A stretch of DNA of 58,130 nt, taken from positions 1 through 58,130 of the forward strand of contig JAUXNQ010000048.1 of assembly GCA_030682715.1 (NCBI GenBank). The letters are read 5' to 3'. Below the pieces are notes generated by a model. It did no database searches. It saw only the letters and a program-made list of their open reading frames with translations, and was not told the DNA's origin. Of this stretch, positions 1 to 8,592 are shown piece after piece. Source of the stretch: Methylotenera sp. GTDB lineage: Bacteria > Pseudomonadota > Gammaproteobacteria > Burkholderiales > Methylophilaceae. Each line of letters starts with the position of its first letter. Within the stretch, counting starts at the first letter, position 1. A program made the position numbers and the translations under genes.

Positions 1-170
1 GCTCAAAACCCATGATTGGCCCCGTACTAAAATTGCGCATTCAACTTTACATGCAAAATGACCCTAAAGCCATTATAAATCATTCACTTGCGCTAATGGC
101 TTACATTAGAAATGATGGTCTAATGGAAAATGTAGGTTTAATGTCACTGGATTCCGTCTCAAGCCGTTAA
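1..170 (+). CDS. 3' end of an unidentified protein gene (truncated by window edge)
   Basis: From base 3 one frame stays open for 55 codons and stops at TAA 168-170. I do not recognise the family; the visible part is soluble-looking, with no membrane segment. The last codons (about 144-157) are a 14-base stretch, TCACTGGATTCCGT, that recurs at 903-916 inside a palindromic intergenic repeat. The natural C-terminus may therefore have been replaced or extended by repeat DNA. The frame may be a real gene end or chance; without the upstream sequence I cannot decide. Confidence 0.4.
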   Translation, partial: SKPMIGPVLKLRIQLYMQNDPKAIINHSLALMAYIRNDGLMENVGLMSLDSVSSR

Positions 171-271
171 GGTCTTCACTGTGAAATTGTTATTACAAAG
201 TCAGTAGCATTGCGTCAATTTAAAAATCACTTAAAATGACTCTTCAAACCAGAAAATCTAAAGGAAAATAT

Positions 272-820
272 ATGAGTGATGAGATTGTAATGCGCATTGG
301 TGAGGCATTAGTTGCAGGTGGTCCTGTAGGCACAGCAGCGGAGCCTGAGGTGGCAATTGGTGAAATGAAGGGGCCAATGGGTGTTGCATTTGCCAACTTG
401 TTAGGCGACCAAGTGAAGGGTCACACGCGCGTGTTGGCGATTATGAATACAGATATTATGGTGCGCCCTGCCACGATTATGGTAAGTAAAGTGACGGTAA
501 AAGACCCGCGTTACACTAATATTTTAATGGGTACAGTACAAGCGGCCGTTGCTAATGGTGTGTTAGATGCTGTGCGTTGTGGCGATATTCCTAAAGAAAA
601 AGCTAACGATTTAGGGATTATTGTATCAGTGTGGTTAAATCCGATTGTGGTGGAACAAGACGATTTAGACCATCAGGTTTTGTTTGATATTCACCGCAAA
701 GCGACTGCTAATGCGATTAAAAAAGCCATGAATAACGAGCCTAGCATTGATTGGCTGTTAGATAACCAAGAGAAAATCGTGCATAAATATTTCCAAATGG
801 GTTTGGATGGCAAACTTTAA
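272..820 (+). CDS. Formaldehyde-activating enzyme (Fae)-like protein
   Basis: The 182-residue product matches the Fae fold: an N-terminal IGEALV motif, a central LAIMNTDIMVRPATIMVSKVTV-type core and a C-terminal helical end. Fae condenses formaldehyde with tetrahydromethanopterin in the cytoplasm of methylotrophs. I chose ATG 272 because AAAGGA lies 7 bases upstream and the family start MSDEI.. begins there; an in-frame ATG at 236 has no ribosome site. Classical Fae carries a conserved histidine about ten residues after the GEALV motif. Here no histidine occurs before residue 51, and the aligned stretch reads GGPVGTAAEPE. This resembles the Fae paralogues (fae2/fae3 type) of methylotrophs, so catalysis of the classical reaction is uncertain. 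It stands alone, with no H4MPT-pathway neighbour in the window. Confidence 0.8.
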   Translation: MSDEIVMRIGEALVAGGPVGTAAEPEVAIGEMKGPMGVAFANLLGDQVKGHTRVLAIMNTDIMVRPATIMVSKVTVKDPRYTNILMGTVQAAVANGVLDAVRCGDIPKEKANDLGIIVSVWLNPIVVEQDDLDHQVLFDIHRKATANAIKKAMNNEPSIDWLLDNQEKIVHKYFQMGLDGKL

Positions 821-902
821 TTTAAATTAAAATTAAAAGTCAAAACCACAGAAGATTGTCATTCCGATATAAATCTGAATCCAGCGTCTTTTGTTTCAAG
901 CG

Positions 903-930
903 TCACTGGATTCCGTGTTGAGCACGGAAT
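903..930. repeat. REP-like palindromic intergenic repeat
   Basis: ATTCCGTG (910-917), loop TTGAG, CACGGAAT (923-930) form a perfect 8-bp stem. The left flank TCACTGGATTCCGT is repeated at 144-157. The arm sequence GGAATGAC recurs at 27551 and 57839. It lies between the converging fae-like gene and yaeQ and could act as a weak terminator for both. Confidence 0.6.
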
Positions 931-946
931 GACAGAAGCTCATTAA

Positions 947-1492
947 TTAGTAAGCACTCGGTTCTTTAAGCTTCACAGGTGTGATATCCACAGTACCACC
1001 ATCAAAGCCTACCATGATTTGTCCGTCTTGTATGGTGCAGCTAATATTCATGCCTCTATTGGCAATATTGGTGAGCTCATCTGTTTCGGGTAAGTTAATC
1101 ACTGTTAAGTTGTTACATTTTAAAAGTGCTTTGCTGTTTGCCGTCCACCACATATCGGCGATTCTGCCACCGTATAAAACGACTGCTACTTGTTTACTGC
1201 GGCCGCAGGCTTTGCGGATGTCTTTTTCTGTTGGTAAGCCTACGTCTATCCATAACTGAATGGCATCGGTTAAATCTTTTTCCCATAGGTCTGGTTCTTC
1301 GTCATCGCTTAAGCCTTTGCCAAAGGTAAGGGCTTCATTGGCATATATGGCAAATGCAATCAGGCGTACCATCAGGCGCTCGTCAGTTTCTGATGGGTGT
1401 TTAGCGAGTGTTAAATTATGTTGCGCGTAGTAATTGCGGTCCATGTCTGCAATTTGCAGTTCTATTTTATAAATGGTTGACTTAAGCGCCAT
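947..1492 (-). CDS. yaeQ: YaeQ family protein
   Basis: The 181-residue protein matches the YaeQ family over its full usual length: an N-terminal KSTIYKIELQIADMDRNYY block, a central DLWEKDLTDAIQLWIDVGLP block, and the KACGRSKQV and WW segments that follow. YaeQ proteins have a PD-(D/E)XK-like fold and were described as suppressors affecting transcription elongation in enterobacteria; a biochemical role is not established. The start ATG at 1492 is the first in-frame Met and begins at the family start. It diverges from ettA, sharing a spacer of about 190 bases. Confidence 0.88.
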   Translation of the reverse strand: MALKSTIYKIELQIADMDRNYYAQHNLTLAKHPSETDERLMVRLIAFAIYANEALTFGKGLSDDEEPDLWEKDLTDAIQLWIDVGLPTEKDIRKACGRSKQVAVVLYGGRIADMWWTANSKALLKCNNLTVINLPETDELTNIANRGMNISCTIQDGQIMVGFDGGTVDITPVKLKEPSAY

Positions 1493-1683
1493 TGCGCGAC
1501 TCCTTAAAGAGTTCTGTTATGTGAATCGGTTTAATCGATGCATTATACCGTTATCCATCGCTTCTACTTGCGTTGCTTAAGCTCAAGTTTGTTAACCTAG
1601 AGAAGCTTAACTCTGCGTTGTTGCTTAACAAGGTGGCCCTACTTTCTGTTAAGCTTTCATTTTTAAATTTGCAAGATAACATC

Positions 1684-3348
1684 ATGGCTCAATATGTAAT
1701 GTCGATGCTCCGCGTGAGCAAGATTGTTCCCCCTAAAAAACAAATTATTAAAGATATCTCCTTGTCTTTTTTCCCTGGTGCGAAGATTGGTTTGCTGGGT
1801 TTAAACGGCTCGGGTAAATCAACTGTGCTGCGCATTATGGCGGGCGCTGATAAAGAGTTTGAGGGTGAGGTGCAGTGGCAGCCTAATATTTCTATTGGGT
1901 ATTTACCGCAAGAGCCACAGTTAGACGCAAATAAAACCGTGCGTGAAGAAGTTGAGAGCGGCATGGGCGAGGTGATGCAGGCGAAGCAAAAGCTAGAGGG
2001 AGTGTACGCGGCGTATGCAGAGCCTGATGCAGACTTTGATAAGTTGGCTGAAGACCAAGCGCGTTATGAAAATATCATAGCTGCGAGCGGCTCTGATGTT
2101 GAGCATCAATTAGAAATCGCAGCGGACGCTCTGCGCCTACCTTCGTGGGATGCCAAAATTGGTCCGTTATCTGGCGGTGAGAAGCGTCGTGTGGCGTTGT
2201 GTAAATTGCTGTTATCTAAGCCAGATATGTTGCTGCTAGATGAGCCAACCAACCATTTGGATGCAGAGTCTGTAGAGTGGTTAGAGCAGTTTTTAGTGCG
2301 CTTCCCAGGTACTGTGGTGGCGGTAACCCATGATCGATATTTCCTCGATAATGCGGCAGAGTGGATTTTAGAGTTAGACCGTGGACATGGTATTCCATGG
2401 AAAGGTAATTACTCCAGCTGGTTAGATCAGAAGCAAGCACGTTTGGCGTTAGAGGAATCACAAGAGTCATCACGCCGTAAAGCGCTGAATACTGAGTTGG
2501 AATGGGTGCGTCAGAACCCGAAAGCGCGTCAGGCGAAGAGCAAGGCGCGTATTGCCCGTTATGAAGAGTTAGCGAGTGCCGAATACCAAAAACGCAATGA
2601 AACACAGGAGATCTTTATCCCCGCTGGTGAGCGTTTAGGCGATCAAGTGATTGAGTTTAATGGTGTGAGCAAAGCATTTAAAGACCGTTTACTAATTGAT
2701 AACTTGAGCTTTAGTATTCCAGCAGGTGCGATTGTTGGGATTATCGGCCCGAACGGTGCAGGTAAATCTACCCTGTTTAAAATGATTACAGGCATGGAGC
2801 AGCCAGATAGCGGAGAAGTAAACATCGGCCAAACCGTTAAATTAGCTTACGTTGACCAAAGCCGTGATGTGTTAAGTAATGATAAAACCGTGTTTGATGA
2901 GATTTCAGGCGGTTCAGACATCTTAACGGTGGGCCGTTATGAAACGCCATCTCGTGCTTACATCGGCCGCTTTAACTTTAAAGGCGGTGATCAGCAAAAA
3001 GTTGTTGGTCAACTGTCAGGTGGTGAACGTGGACGTTTGCACTTAGCGAAAACTCTGATTTCTGGTGGTAACGTATTACTGCTAGATGAACCATCAAACG
3101 ACTTAGATGTAGAAACATTACGTGCGCTGGAAGATGCATTGCTGGAATTTGCAGGCAGTGTGTTAGTGATCTCTCATGATCGCTGGTTCTTAGACCGCAT
3201 CGCAACGCATATCTTGGCGGCAGAGGGCGAGTCACAATGGACGTTCTTTAACGGTAACTATCAGGAATATGAGGCTGATAAGCGTAAACGCTTGGGTGAG
3301 GAAGGCGCTAAACCGAAACGTATTCGTTATAAACCGATTGCACGATAA
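1684..3348 (+). CDS. ettA: Energy-dependent translational throttle protein EttA (ABC-F ATPase)
   Basis: The 554-residue length equals that of E. coli EttA. It has two ABC cassettes without membrane segments: Walker A GLNGSGKST and GPNGAGKST, signature LSGGE in both halves, Walker B/D-loop DEPTNHLD and DEPSNDLD. Between them is the charged linker rich in Arg and Lys (around residues 250-310). ABC-F EttA binds the ribosomal E site and gates the first peptide bond according to ADP/ATP ratio. I placed the start at ATG 1684 (MAQYVMSM..), which is the family start; the frame is open 37 codons further upstream, but those residues look non-homologous. No strong Shine-Dalgarno site is visible. Confidence 0.93.
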   Translation: MAQYVMSMLRVSKIVPPKKQIIKDISLSFFPGAKIGLLGLNGSGKSTVLRIMAGADKEFEGEVQWQPNISIGYLPQEPQLDANKTVREEVESGMGEVMQAKQKLEGVYAAYAEPDADFDKLAEDQARYENIIAASGSDVEHQLEIAADALRLPSWDAKIGPLSGGEKRRVALCKLLLSKPDMLLLDEPTNHLDAESVEWLEQFLVRFPGTVVAVTHDRYFLDNAAEWILELDRGHGIPWKGNYSSWLDQKQARLALEESQESSRRKALNTELEWVRQNPKARQAKSKARIARYEELASAEYQKRNETQEIFIPAGERLGDQVIEFNGVSKAFKDRLLIDNLSFSIPAGAIVGIIGPNGAGKSTLFKMITGMEQPDSGEVNIGQTVKLAYVDQSRDVLSNDKTVFDEISGGSDILTVGRYETPSRAYIGRFNFKGGDQQKVVGQLSGGERGRLHLAKTLISGGNVLLLDEPSNDLDVETLRALEDALLEFAGSVLVISHDRWFLDRIATHILAAEGESQWTFFNGNYQEYEADKRKRLGEEGAKPKRIRYKPIAR

Positions 3349-3407
3349 TAAGTGTTAATTGTAATTAAGTAAAACTTTTAAATCTAAAGCCCACAGGGAG
3401 AAAGTTG

Positions 3408-3809
3408 ATGCGACTTAATCAATTCATAAAGATATTCTTGTTTTTATTATTTAGTAAACTAATATTCAGTTCTACAATAGCTTTAGGAGCAACCTGTGTT
3501 ACGTTCGTAAATCAATATAAACGTGTCGTTACAGAATGTGAGAATAGTTTCCAGGAGCAACAGCAACAGTAGCAACTATTGAATGCACAACAGAAACAGC
3601 TTGAGCAGCAAAGACATTATAATCAGCAATTATTGGATATCGAAGCACAAAAGCTTGGGATATTGCAACAGGCAGTTCAGGACGAGGCAATTCGGAAGGA
3701 GAGAAGGTTGCAAGATGATAAGATGGCTTCTTGTACATCAGAATTAGCACCACGTTATCCAGCACAGCCATCCCTTGTAAAAATAATGTGTCAAATGCGA
3801 CTTAGGTAA
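3408..3809 (+). pseudogene. Small secreted Gln-rich protein interrupted by an in-frame amber codon
   Basis: ATG 3408, preceded by AGGGAG, opens a frame with a signal peptide (IFLFLLFSKLIFSSTIALGA) followed by a Cys-containing mature start and a glutamine stretch. The frame hits TAG at 3570-3572 directly after four Gln codons, then stays open in the same frame to TAA 3807-3809. The downstream 78 codons continue the Gln/Glu-rich coiled-coil-like composition (QQKQLEQQRHYNQQ). A single C-to-T change of CAG to TAG explains the interruption, so I read it as a recently inactivated gene of about 133 codons. A shortened 54-residue product or amber readthrough is possible. I do not recognise the family. 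Confidence 0.6.
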
Positions 3810-3925
3810 TACTAAGTGGTGTTGGTAACTTGTTTCTATCTTACAATTACAAGCCTCCAATACTTTGGGTGCGTAATAAGTACATAGTTTATATCTGTAA
3901 CTAAGGTAAATGACACCCCAATGCC

Positions 3926-4110
3926 ATGACCTTCGGTTTCCCTGCGCTGCTCAAAAGGTCGGGCAGCTGCGGAACTCGGGCTAAAGCCCTCAGACAGTCC
4001 TCGCTGAAATCCCCCGCCCATTTTGTGCTGCTCGGCATGGCAACAGGGGTAGAGGGTCAACACCACTATAGCCAAGTAGGGTGGCAACAAGTTGCCCACC
4101 CTACAGCGGA
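3926..4110. other. GC-rich foreign patch with hairpin in a 409-base gene-free interval
   Basis: The interval 3810-4218 has no convincing gene. Bases from about 3926 are distinctly more GC-rich than the flanks and look imported. The patch ends in a stem-loop, GTAGGGTGGCAAC / GTTGCCCACCCTAC (4076-4104, one bulge). The minus-strand reading frame here contains an SSAAARPFEQRRETEG stretch that I associate with a widely dispersed accessory sequence in proteobacterial mobile DNA, but I cannot name a functional gene. The rest of the interval is ordinary AT-rich spacer. Confidence 0.45.
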
Positions 4111-4218
4111 ATAATAAGCATGAGGGCAGGTTTTTCATTATCGCACTCAATATACAGTATGCCGCATATTGTGAAATTTCATTCGGCGAACTACTTTGCG
4201 TAGACCTCTATGCTTGAA

Positions 4219-5016
4219 CTATTGAACATCAATACGTGGTTTATGTGGGGCATTTTTTGCAAGAAAATCCCAAAGTACAGGTGGAATTAACCGCATCAGC
4301 CTTGCTACCCAGCCCATTTGCCAAGGGATTACCACAAAACGTTTTTTGCGCTCAATTGCGTTCACAAATTTGTGCGCAGCTATATCCGCATCCATTAAAA
4401 ATGGCATTTTATACGTGTTGATGTCTGTCATTGGGGTACGAATATACCCAGGTGCAATGGTGGTAATAGCGATGTTGTGATGCAACATCTCAACACGCAA
4501 GCTTTCAAGGTAGGCGATGGCCGCGGCTTTTGATGCACTATAAGCCCCTGCCCCTGGTAAACCGCGTATGCCTGCAACGCTGGCAATGCCAACTAGTTGT
4601 GCTGTCTCGCCACGTTGGGCGGCTAAGCGCATGGCGTTGATAAATGGTTGAAACGTATTGACTAGCCCCGTGACGTTAATATCCATGACTGCCTGAAATG
4701 CGTTTGTGTCTTCTGCATATTCTGTGAGTGTGCCGCTACTAACACCAGCACTGCCAATCACGATATTAGGTGCGCCATATTGTTGTATGAATTCATTGGC
4801 GGCAGCCACCAATACAGCGCTATCGCGTACATCCAAGGGGTAAATAGCGCATTTGATGTTATAGCAAGCCTCTAAGGTTTGTTGTAATAATTGTAAGTGC
4901 TCACTGCGCCTAGCAGCTAAACCAATAATAGTATTTTCATTTTGATAGCGCTTTGCATATTCATATGCAAGTGCTTCACCTATTCCACTTGATGCGCCTG
5001 TGATAAAAACTTTCAT
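4219..5016 (-). CDS. Short-chain dehydrogenase/reductase (SDR)
   Basis: This is a 265-residue classical SDR: the nucleotide-binding TGASSGIG is at residues 6-13, the NxxG-type segment follows around residue 88, the catalytic Ser is in GIASVAG, and the YSASK motif holds Tyr and Lys. It should be a cytoplasmic NAD(P)H-dependent oxidoreductase; the substrate cannot be read from sequence. The C-terminal hydrophobic stretch (GWVARLMRLIPPVLWDFL) suggests membrane association, as in YqjQ/DHRS7-like SDRs. It lies downstream of dsbA on the same strand but is separated from it by a strong terminator at 5084-5123, so it probably has its own promoter. Confidence 0.85.
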   Translation of the reverse strand: MKVFITGASSGIGEALAYEYAKRYQNENTIIGLAARRSEHLQLLQQTLEACYNIKCAIYPLDVRDSAVLVAAANEFIQQYGAPNIVIGSAGVSSGTLTEYAEDTNAFQAVMDINVTGLVNTFQPFINAMRLAAQRGETAQLVGIASVAGIRGLPGAGAYSASKAAAIAYLESLRVEMLHHNIAITTIAPGYIRTPMTDINTYKMPFLMDADIAAHKFVNAIERKKRFVVIPWQMGWVARLMRLIPPVLWDFLAKNAPHKPRIDVQ

Positions 5017-5083
5017 GACTATCTTTCATTGATTTATAGCTGGATGACTATATTAATATTAAATATATATCGATACTAAATAT

Positions 5084-5123
5084 AAAACCCCCGTTTCTAC
5101 CTGATGGTAGAAACGGGGGTTTT
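5084..5123 (-). terminator. Strong bidirectional Rho-independent terminator after dsbA
   Basis: The inverted repeat AAAACCCCCGTTTCTACC / GGTAGAAACGGGGGTTTT is perfect over 18 bp with a TGAT loop. It gives a GC-rich stem with U-tracts on either strand. It lies 78 bases past the dsbA stop and upstream of the SDR gene. Confidence 0.93.
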
Positions 5124-5200
5124 GAAGTCCAGCATGTGTTTACCGCATCACCAGTTAAAGAGCTTTTGGTAAAGTGCCTTAAACCAGTGTGTGGACGCTG

Positions 5201-5848
5201 TTACTTTTTTGCTGGGGTGGTTGCCTTGGCTTTGTCAGCACGGATGTTAGTAATGATGTAGTCAGCTGTTTTTAGTGCTAAATCATTGTTACCAGCCATA
5301 GTGCTTGAGGTAATGAATTGGCCATTGATAATTAAGCTAGGTACACCTGTTGCGCCAGATGAGCGGAATATATTTGCCGCACGGTTTAGGCTGGTGTTAG
5401 TGGCAAATGAACCAAAAGCTTCTTCAACTTTTTTCTTATCTAGGCCACTTTGTTGTGTCACCCAGTCAATGGCTGCCTTTTCATCAGTTGGTTTAAGTGT
5501 TTTTTTAGTGTGGATAGCTTCAAACAATGGAGCATGTAATTTTTCTAAAACACCGAGTGTTTCCATTGCATAGTAAGCTTTTGCCATAGGTGCCCACGCT
5601 TGTTGTGGCAAGCCTGGTACACGTTTAAAAACGACATCAGCTGGTAGTTTTTTTACCCATGCATTGAGTGGCGCATCCATGCTGTGGCAGTGTCCACAAC
5701 CGTACCAAAATAGCTCGATTACTTCAATTTTGTTAGGCGTGTCAGTATTGATGGTTTGGGCAGTACGATCAAAATCTTTGCCCATTTGTGGATCTGCCAT
5801 CACGCTAAATGAGGCCAGTAACATTAAAGCGGTTAATAATTTTTTCAT
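5201..5848 (-). CDS. dsbA: Periplasmic thiol:disulfide interchange protein DsbA
   Basis: This 215-residue thioredoxin-fold protein has an N-terminal signal peptide (MKKLLTALMLLASFSVMA, cleavage near residue 18). The redox site is CGHC at residues 51-54 and the cis-proline loop is GATGVPSLI. DsbA oxidises cysteine pairs in exported proteins and is re-oxidised by DsbB. ATG 5848 is preferred because AAGGAC lies upstream and the signal peptide starts there; a longer frame from 5893 adds residues that do not fit an export signal. It follows the SPOR gene on the same strand after about 200 bases. Confidence 0.92.
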   Translation of the reverse strand: MKKLLTALMLLASFSVMADPQMGKDFDRTAQTINTDTPNKIEVIELFWYGCGHCHSMDAPLNAWVKKLPADVVFKRVPGLPQQAWAPMAKAYYAMETLGVLEKLHAPLFEAIHTKKTLKPTDEKAAIDWVTQQSGLDKKKVEEAFGSFATNTSLNRAANIFRSSGATGVPSLIINGQFITSSTMAGNNDLALKTADYIITNIRADKAKATTPAKK

Positions 5849-6045
5849 TGATATTGTCCTTGTTAACGATTCTTTAAATTTGTGATTAAACATTCAGCTA
5901 TTTTATAAATGTCTTATTTTAAAACGTGTCATCTTGAATTTGGCTGACAATTTTTTAGATTCTATTTACGTTTATTGTTGATTATTGAATCTATTTGGAC
6001 TGATTCACTTTCGGTTCTAACCTTGTTCATAGACAGGCCAGGAGC

Positions 6046-6669
6046 CTATTGGGTTTCATTATTAACTGTAATTAAATCAGACTTAAAGCCATTAATGGCT
6101 AAATCTGCTTTTGTTTTGTTAATGAACTCCAGATTTTTCAGTGGGCCAACACGGACGCGATGCCAAACGCCCTTGTTAGGGATGGTAGCGGTTTGCACCA
6201 CAGCTTCAAAGCCTTGCAAGGCTAGTGTGGCCTTCATGTTGTCAGCTTCCTCTTCTTTTTGGAAAGCGCCAACTTGAAGAAAGTAGGTGTTTGGCACTGA
6301 TGGTTCAGCACTTTGTTCTTTAATTTTAACTTCTTCTGTGCTTACCTGGCGCTCGCTTCCAGGCAGAATCGTATAAAAATCAAAACGTGTTTTATCTTCA
6401 GTGGTTTCTGGAGTTTCAGTTTTTGCTTCTTGTGCTTTATCATTTTCTTTAGCAGCCTTCTCTTTGGCGCTTTCAGCGATTTTCTCGGAGAGCGGTTTAT
6501 TAGGAGAGGCTAAATCCGCGAATGGGCTTTCTTCGCCTTTAATCATCATGACCACAGTTAACGATGCGGCCACGCCTAATAAGAAGCCTACTAATAGGCC
6601 CGTGATAAAGGGGTTGCCTTGGCTTTGTTTTGCCGTGCGCTCTGGTCTTGGTTTGTAATCTCTACTCAT
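6046..6669 (-). CDS. SPOR-domain cell-division-type membrane protein (FtsN-like)
   Basis: The protein is about 207 residues. It has a short basic cytoplasmic N-terminus, one membrane helix (FITGLLVGFLLGVAASLTVVMMI) and a long Lys/Glu/Ala-rich periplasmic linker. A C-terminal SPOR domain (YFLQVGAFQKEEEADNMKA ... VRVGPL) binds denuded septal peptidoglycan. Two adjacent ATGs compete; the second (6669) has AAGGA at a better 6-base spacing. It starts 7 bases after argS ends, so the two are probably co-transcribed, a common betaproteobacterial arrangement. Calling it FtsN itself would be inference. Confidence 0.85.
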   Translation of the reverse strand: MSRDYKPRPERTAKQSQGNPFITGLLVGFLLGVAASLTVVMMIKGEESPFADLASPNKPLSEKIAESAKEKAAKENDKAQEAKTETPETTEDKTRFDFYTILPGSERQVSTEEVKIKEQSAEPSVPNTYFLQVGAFQKEEEADNMKATLALQGFEAVVQTATIPNKGVWHRVRVGPLKNLEFINKTKADLAINGFKSDLITVNNETQ

Positions 6670-6678
6670 CATGTTTCC

Positions 6679-8337
6679 TTACATTCTTTCTTTGGCGGCA
6701 ACACCAAGTAAATCTAGACCATTTTTAAGGACTTGCTGGGTAGCGCTAATTAAACTTAAGCGTGCTAGTTTCAATGACTCGTCTTCAATTAAGAATTTAT
6801 ATTCGTTGTAGTAGCTGTGTAAGTCACTGGCTAATTCTTTTAAGTAATTAGCTACCACGTGCGGTGCTAATTCAGTTGCTGCATTGGCGACTACTTCTGG
6901 GTATTCACTTAAGCGTTGCATCAGTGCAGTTTCATGCGCGGTGACTAGTGGGTTTAAATTGGCGTTCGCCAAGCTACTGATATCGCCACCCCACTGGCTT
7001 AGTACACTGCAAATACGCGCATGTGCATATTGAATGTAATACACAGGGTTGTCGTTGCTTTGGCTGCGCGCTAAATCAATATCAAATACCAATTGTGAAT
7101 CGGCGCGGCGCGCGGCTAGGAAGTAGCGCGTAGCATCGCAGCCTACCTCTTCAATTAAATCACGTAAGGTGACGTAGCTGCCTGCACGTTTTGAGAGTTT
7201 AACCTCTTCACCACCACGCATCACGGTTACCATTTGATGCAACACGTAATCTGGCCAGCCTTTTGGGATGCCAACATCTAATGCCTGCAAGCCTGCACGT
7301 ACGCGAGTGATTGTGCTGTGATGATCTGCGCCCTGCTCATTAATCACGCGTACAAAGCCACGGTTCCACTTGTCGGTGTGGTAAGCAACATCAGGGACAA
7401 AGTAAGTGTAGCCGCCATCAGTTTTACGCATGACACGGTCTTTGTCATCGCCAAAGTCTGTGGTTTTGAGCCAAAGCGCGTCGTTTTCTTCGTAAGTATG
7501 GCCGCTTTTAATTAAGGCTTGAACCGTTTGCTCAACCTTGCCTGTCGTATAAAGCGCACTTTCTAGTGAAAATACGTCAAATTTAATCTGAAACGCTTTT
7601 AAGTCTAAATCTTGTTCATGGCGCAAATACGCCACGCTAAATGTGCGAATTGAGTTCAAGTCATTGATATCGCCGCTCGCGGTCACTTCAATGTCGTCTG
7701 CAACCACGGTATGCTTGGCTAGGAAAGCCGCTGCAATATCATTGATATATTCACCACGGTAGCCATTTTCAGGAAAGCTTTCATGCTCAGTTGAAATGCC
7801 TTTGCATCTTGCTAACACTGAGATGGTGAGGTTATCAATTTGCGCACCAGCATCGTTATAATAGAACTCGCGGGTCACATCCCAGCCGTTTGCATCGAGT
7901 AAGCGCGCCAAACAGTCACCTACCGCTGCGCCGCGTCCGTGGCCTACATGTAATGGGCCAGTTGGGTTGGCAGAGACAAACTCTACTTGTACTTTTTGAT
8001 GGTTGCCGTTGTTGTTGCGGCCATACTGTTCACCAGCTTTTAAGATGTCTTTAATGACGACTTGTTTAGATTGTGGGCTTAAAAAGAAATTAATAAAGCC
8101 AGCACCTGCAATTTCAGTTTTAGCGATATATTCACTGACTGGCAAAGCCTCAATAATTTGAGTAGCGATTGCACGCGGGTTTTGTTTTAGCGGTTTTGCT
8201 AAAACGAGCGCTAGATTTGTGGCAAAATCGCCATGGTCGGCTGATTTTGGGCGCTCTAATATAATCGTTAAGTCAGTCATTTCTGGCGCAATACTTTTTG
8301 CGGCAGTCGTTAGTAATTGGGTAAGATGTGTTTTCAC
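6679..8337 (-). CDS. argS: Arginyl-tRNA synthetase
   Basis: This is a 552-residue class I synthetase. It has the N-terminal additional domain typical of ArgRS (about residues 1-85), the HIGH-type motif HVGH inside [15 protein letters not shown], a KMSKS-equivalent KLSKRAG, and a C-terminal DALR anticodon-binding domain ([10 protein letters not shown] ... LARL). It charges tRNA-Arg in the cytoplasm. The start codon is GTG at 8337; no in-frame ATG fits. It diverges from priA across a spacer of 255 bases (8338-8592), in which I see AT-rich DNA but no clear operator. Confidence 0.96.
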   Translation of the reverse strand: MKTHLTQLLTTAAKSIAPEMTDLTIILERPKSADHGDFATNLALVLAKPLKQNPRAIATQIIEALPVSEYIAKTEIAGAGFINFFLSPQSKQVVIKDILKAGEQYGRNNNGNHQKVQVEFVSANPTGPLHVGHGRGAAVGDCLARLLDANGWDVTREFYYNDAGAQIDNLTISVLARCKGISTEHESFPENGYRGEYINDIAAAFLAKHTVVADDIEVTASGDINDLNSIRTFSVAYLRHEQDLDLKAFQIKFDVFSLESALYTTGKVEQTVQALIKSGHTYEENDALWLKTTDFGDDKDRVMRKTDGGYTYFVPDVAYHTDKWNRGFVRVINEQGADHHSTITRVRAGLQALDVGIPKGWPDYVLHQMVTVMRGGEEVKLSKRAGSYVTLRDLIEEVGCDATRYFLAARRADSQLVFDIDLARSQSNDNPVYYIQYAHARICSVLSQWGGDISSLANANLNPLVTAHETALMQRLSEYPEVVANAATELAPHVVANYLKELASDLHSYYNEYKFLIEDESLKLARLSLISATQQVLKNGLDLLGVAAKERM

Positions 8338-8592
8338 AATAATTGCATAAAAGCTAAAAACGGTATTTTAACCCATATTAGTGATTAGCACGTTAGTCAT
8401 CATGTGTTAGTGAATACATCAAGCTTAATGATTTAAGATAGTTGCCACATATGCGAAAAAATGGATTATAAATATTGTTTAAATACGCTAATTTCCGTTA
8501 AAAGCAGCATAATAGGTGACAAATTATGCTTACTTTTTAACCTTAAATACTTTTAAACCTAATAAATTTTTCACGCCAATATCCTACCTCCA

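Noticed and set aside
3836-4150. Minus-strand frame of 104 codons across the GC-rich patch
   Set aside because: It has no ribosome site, a composition jump inside the frame, and only a vague resemblance to dispersed accessory sequence; it is reported as a foreign patch instead of a gene.
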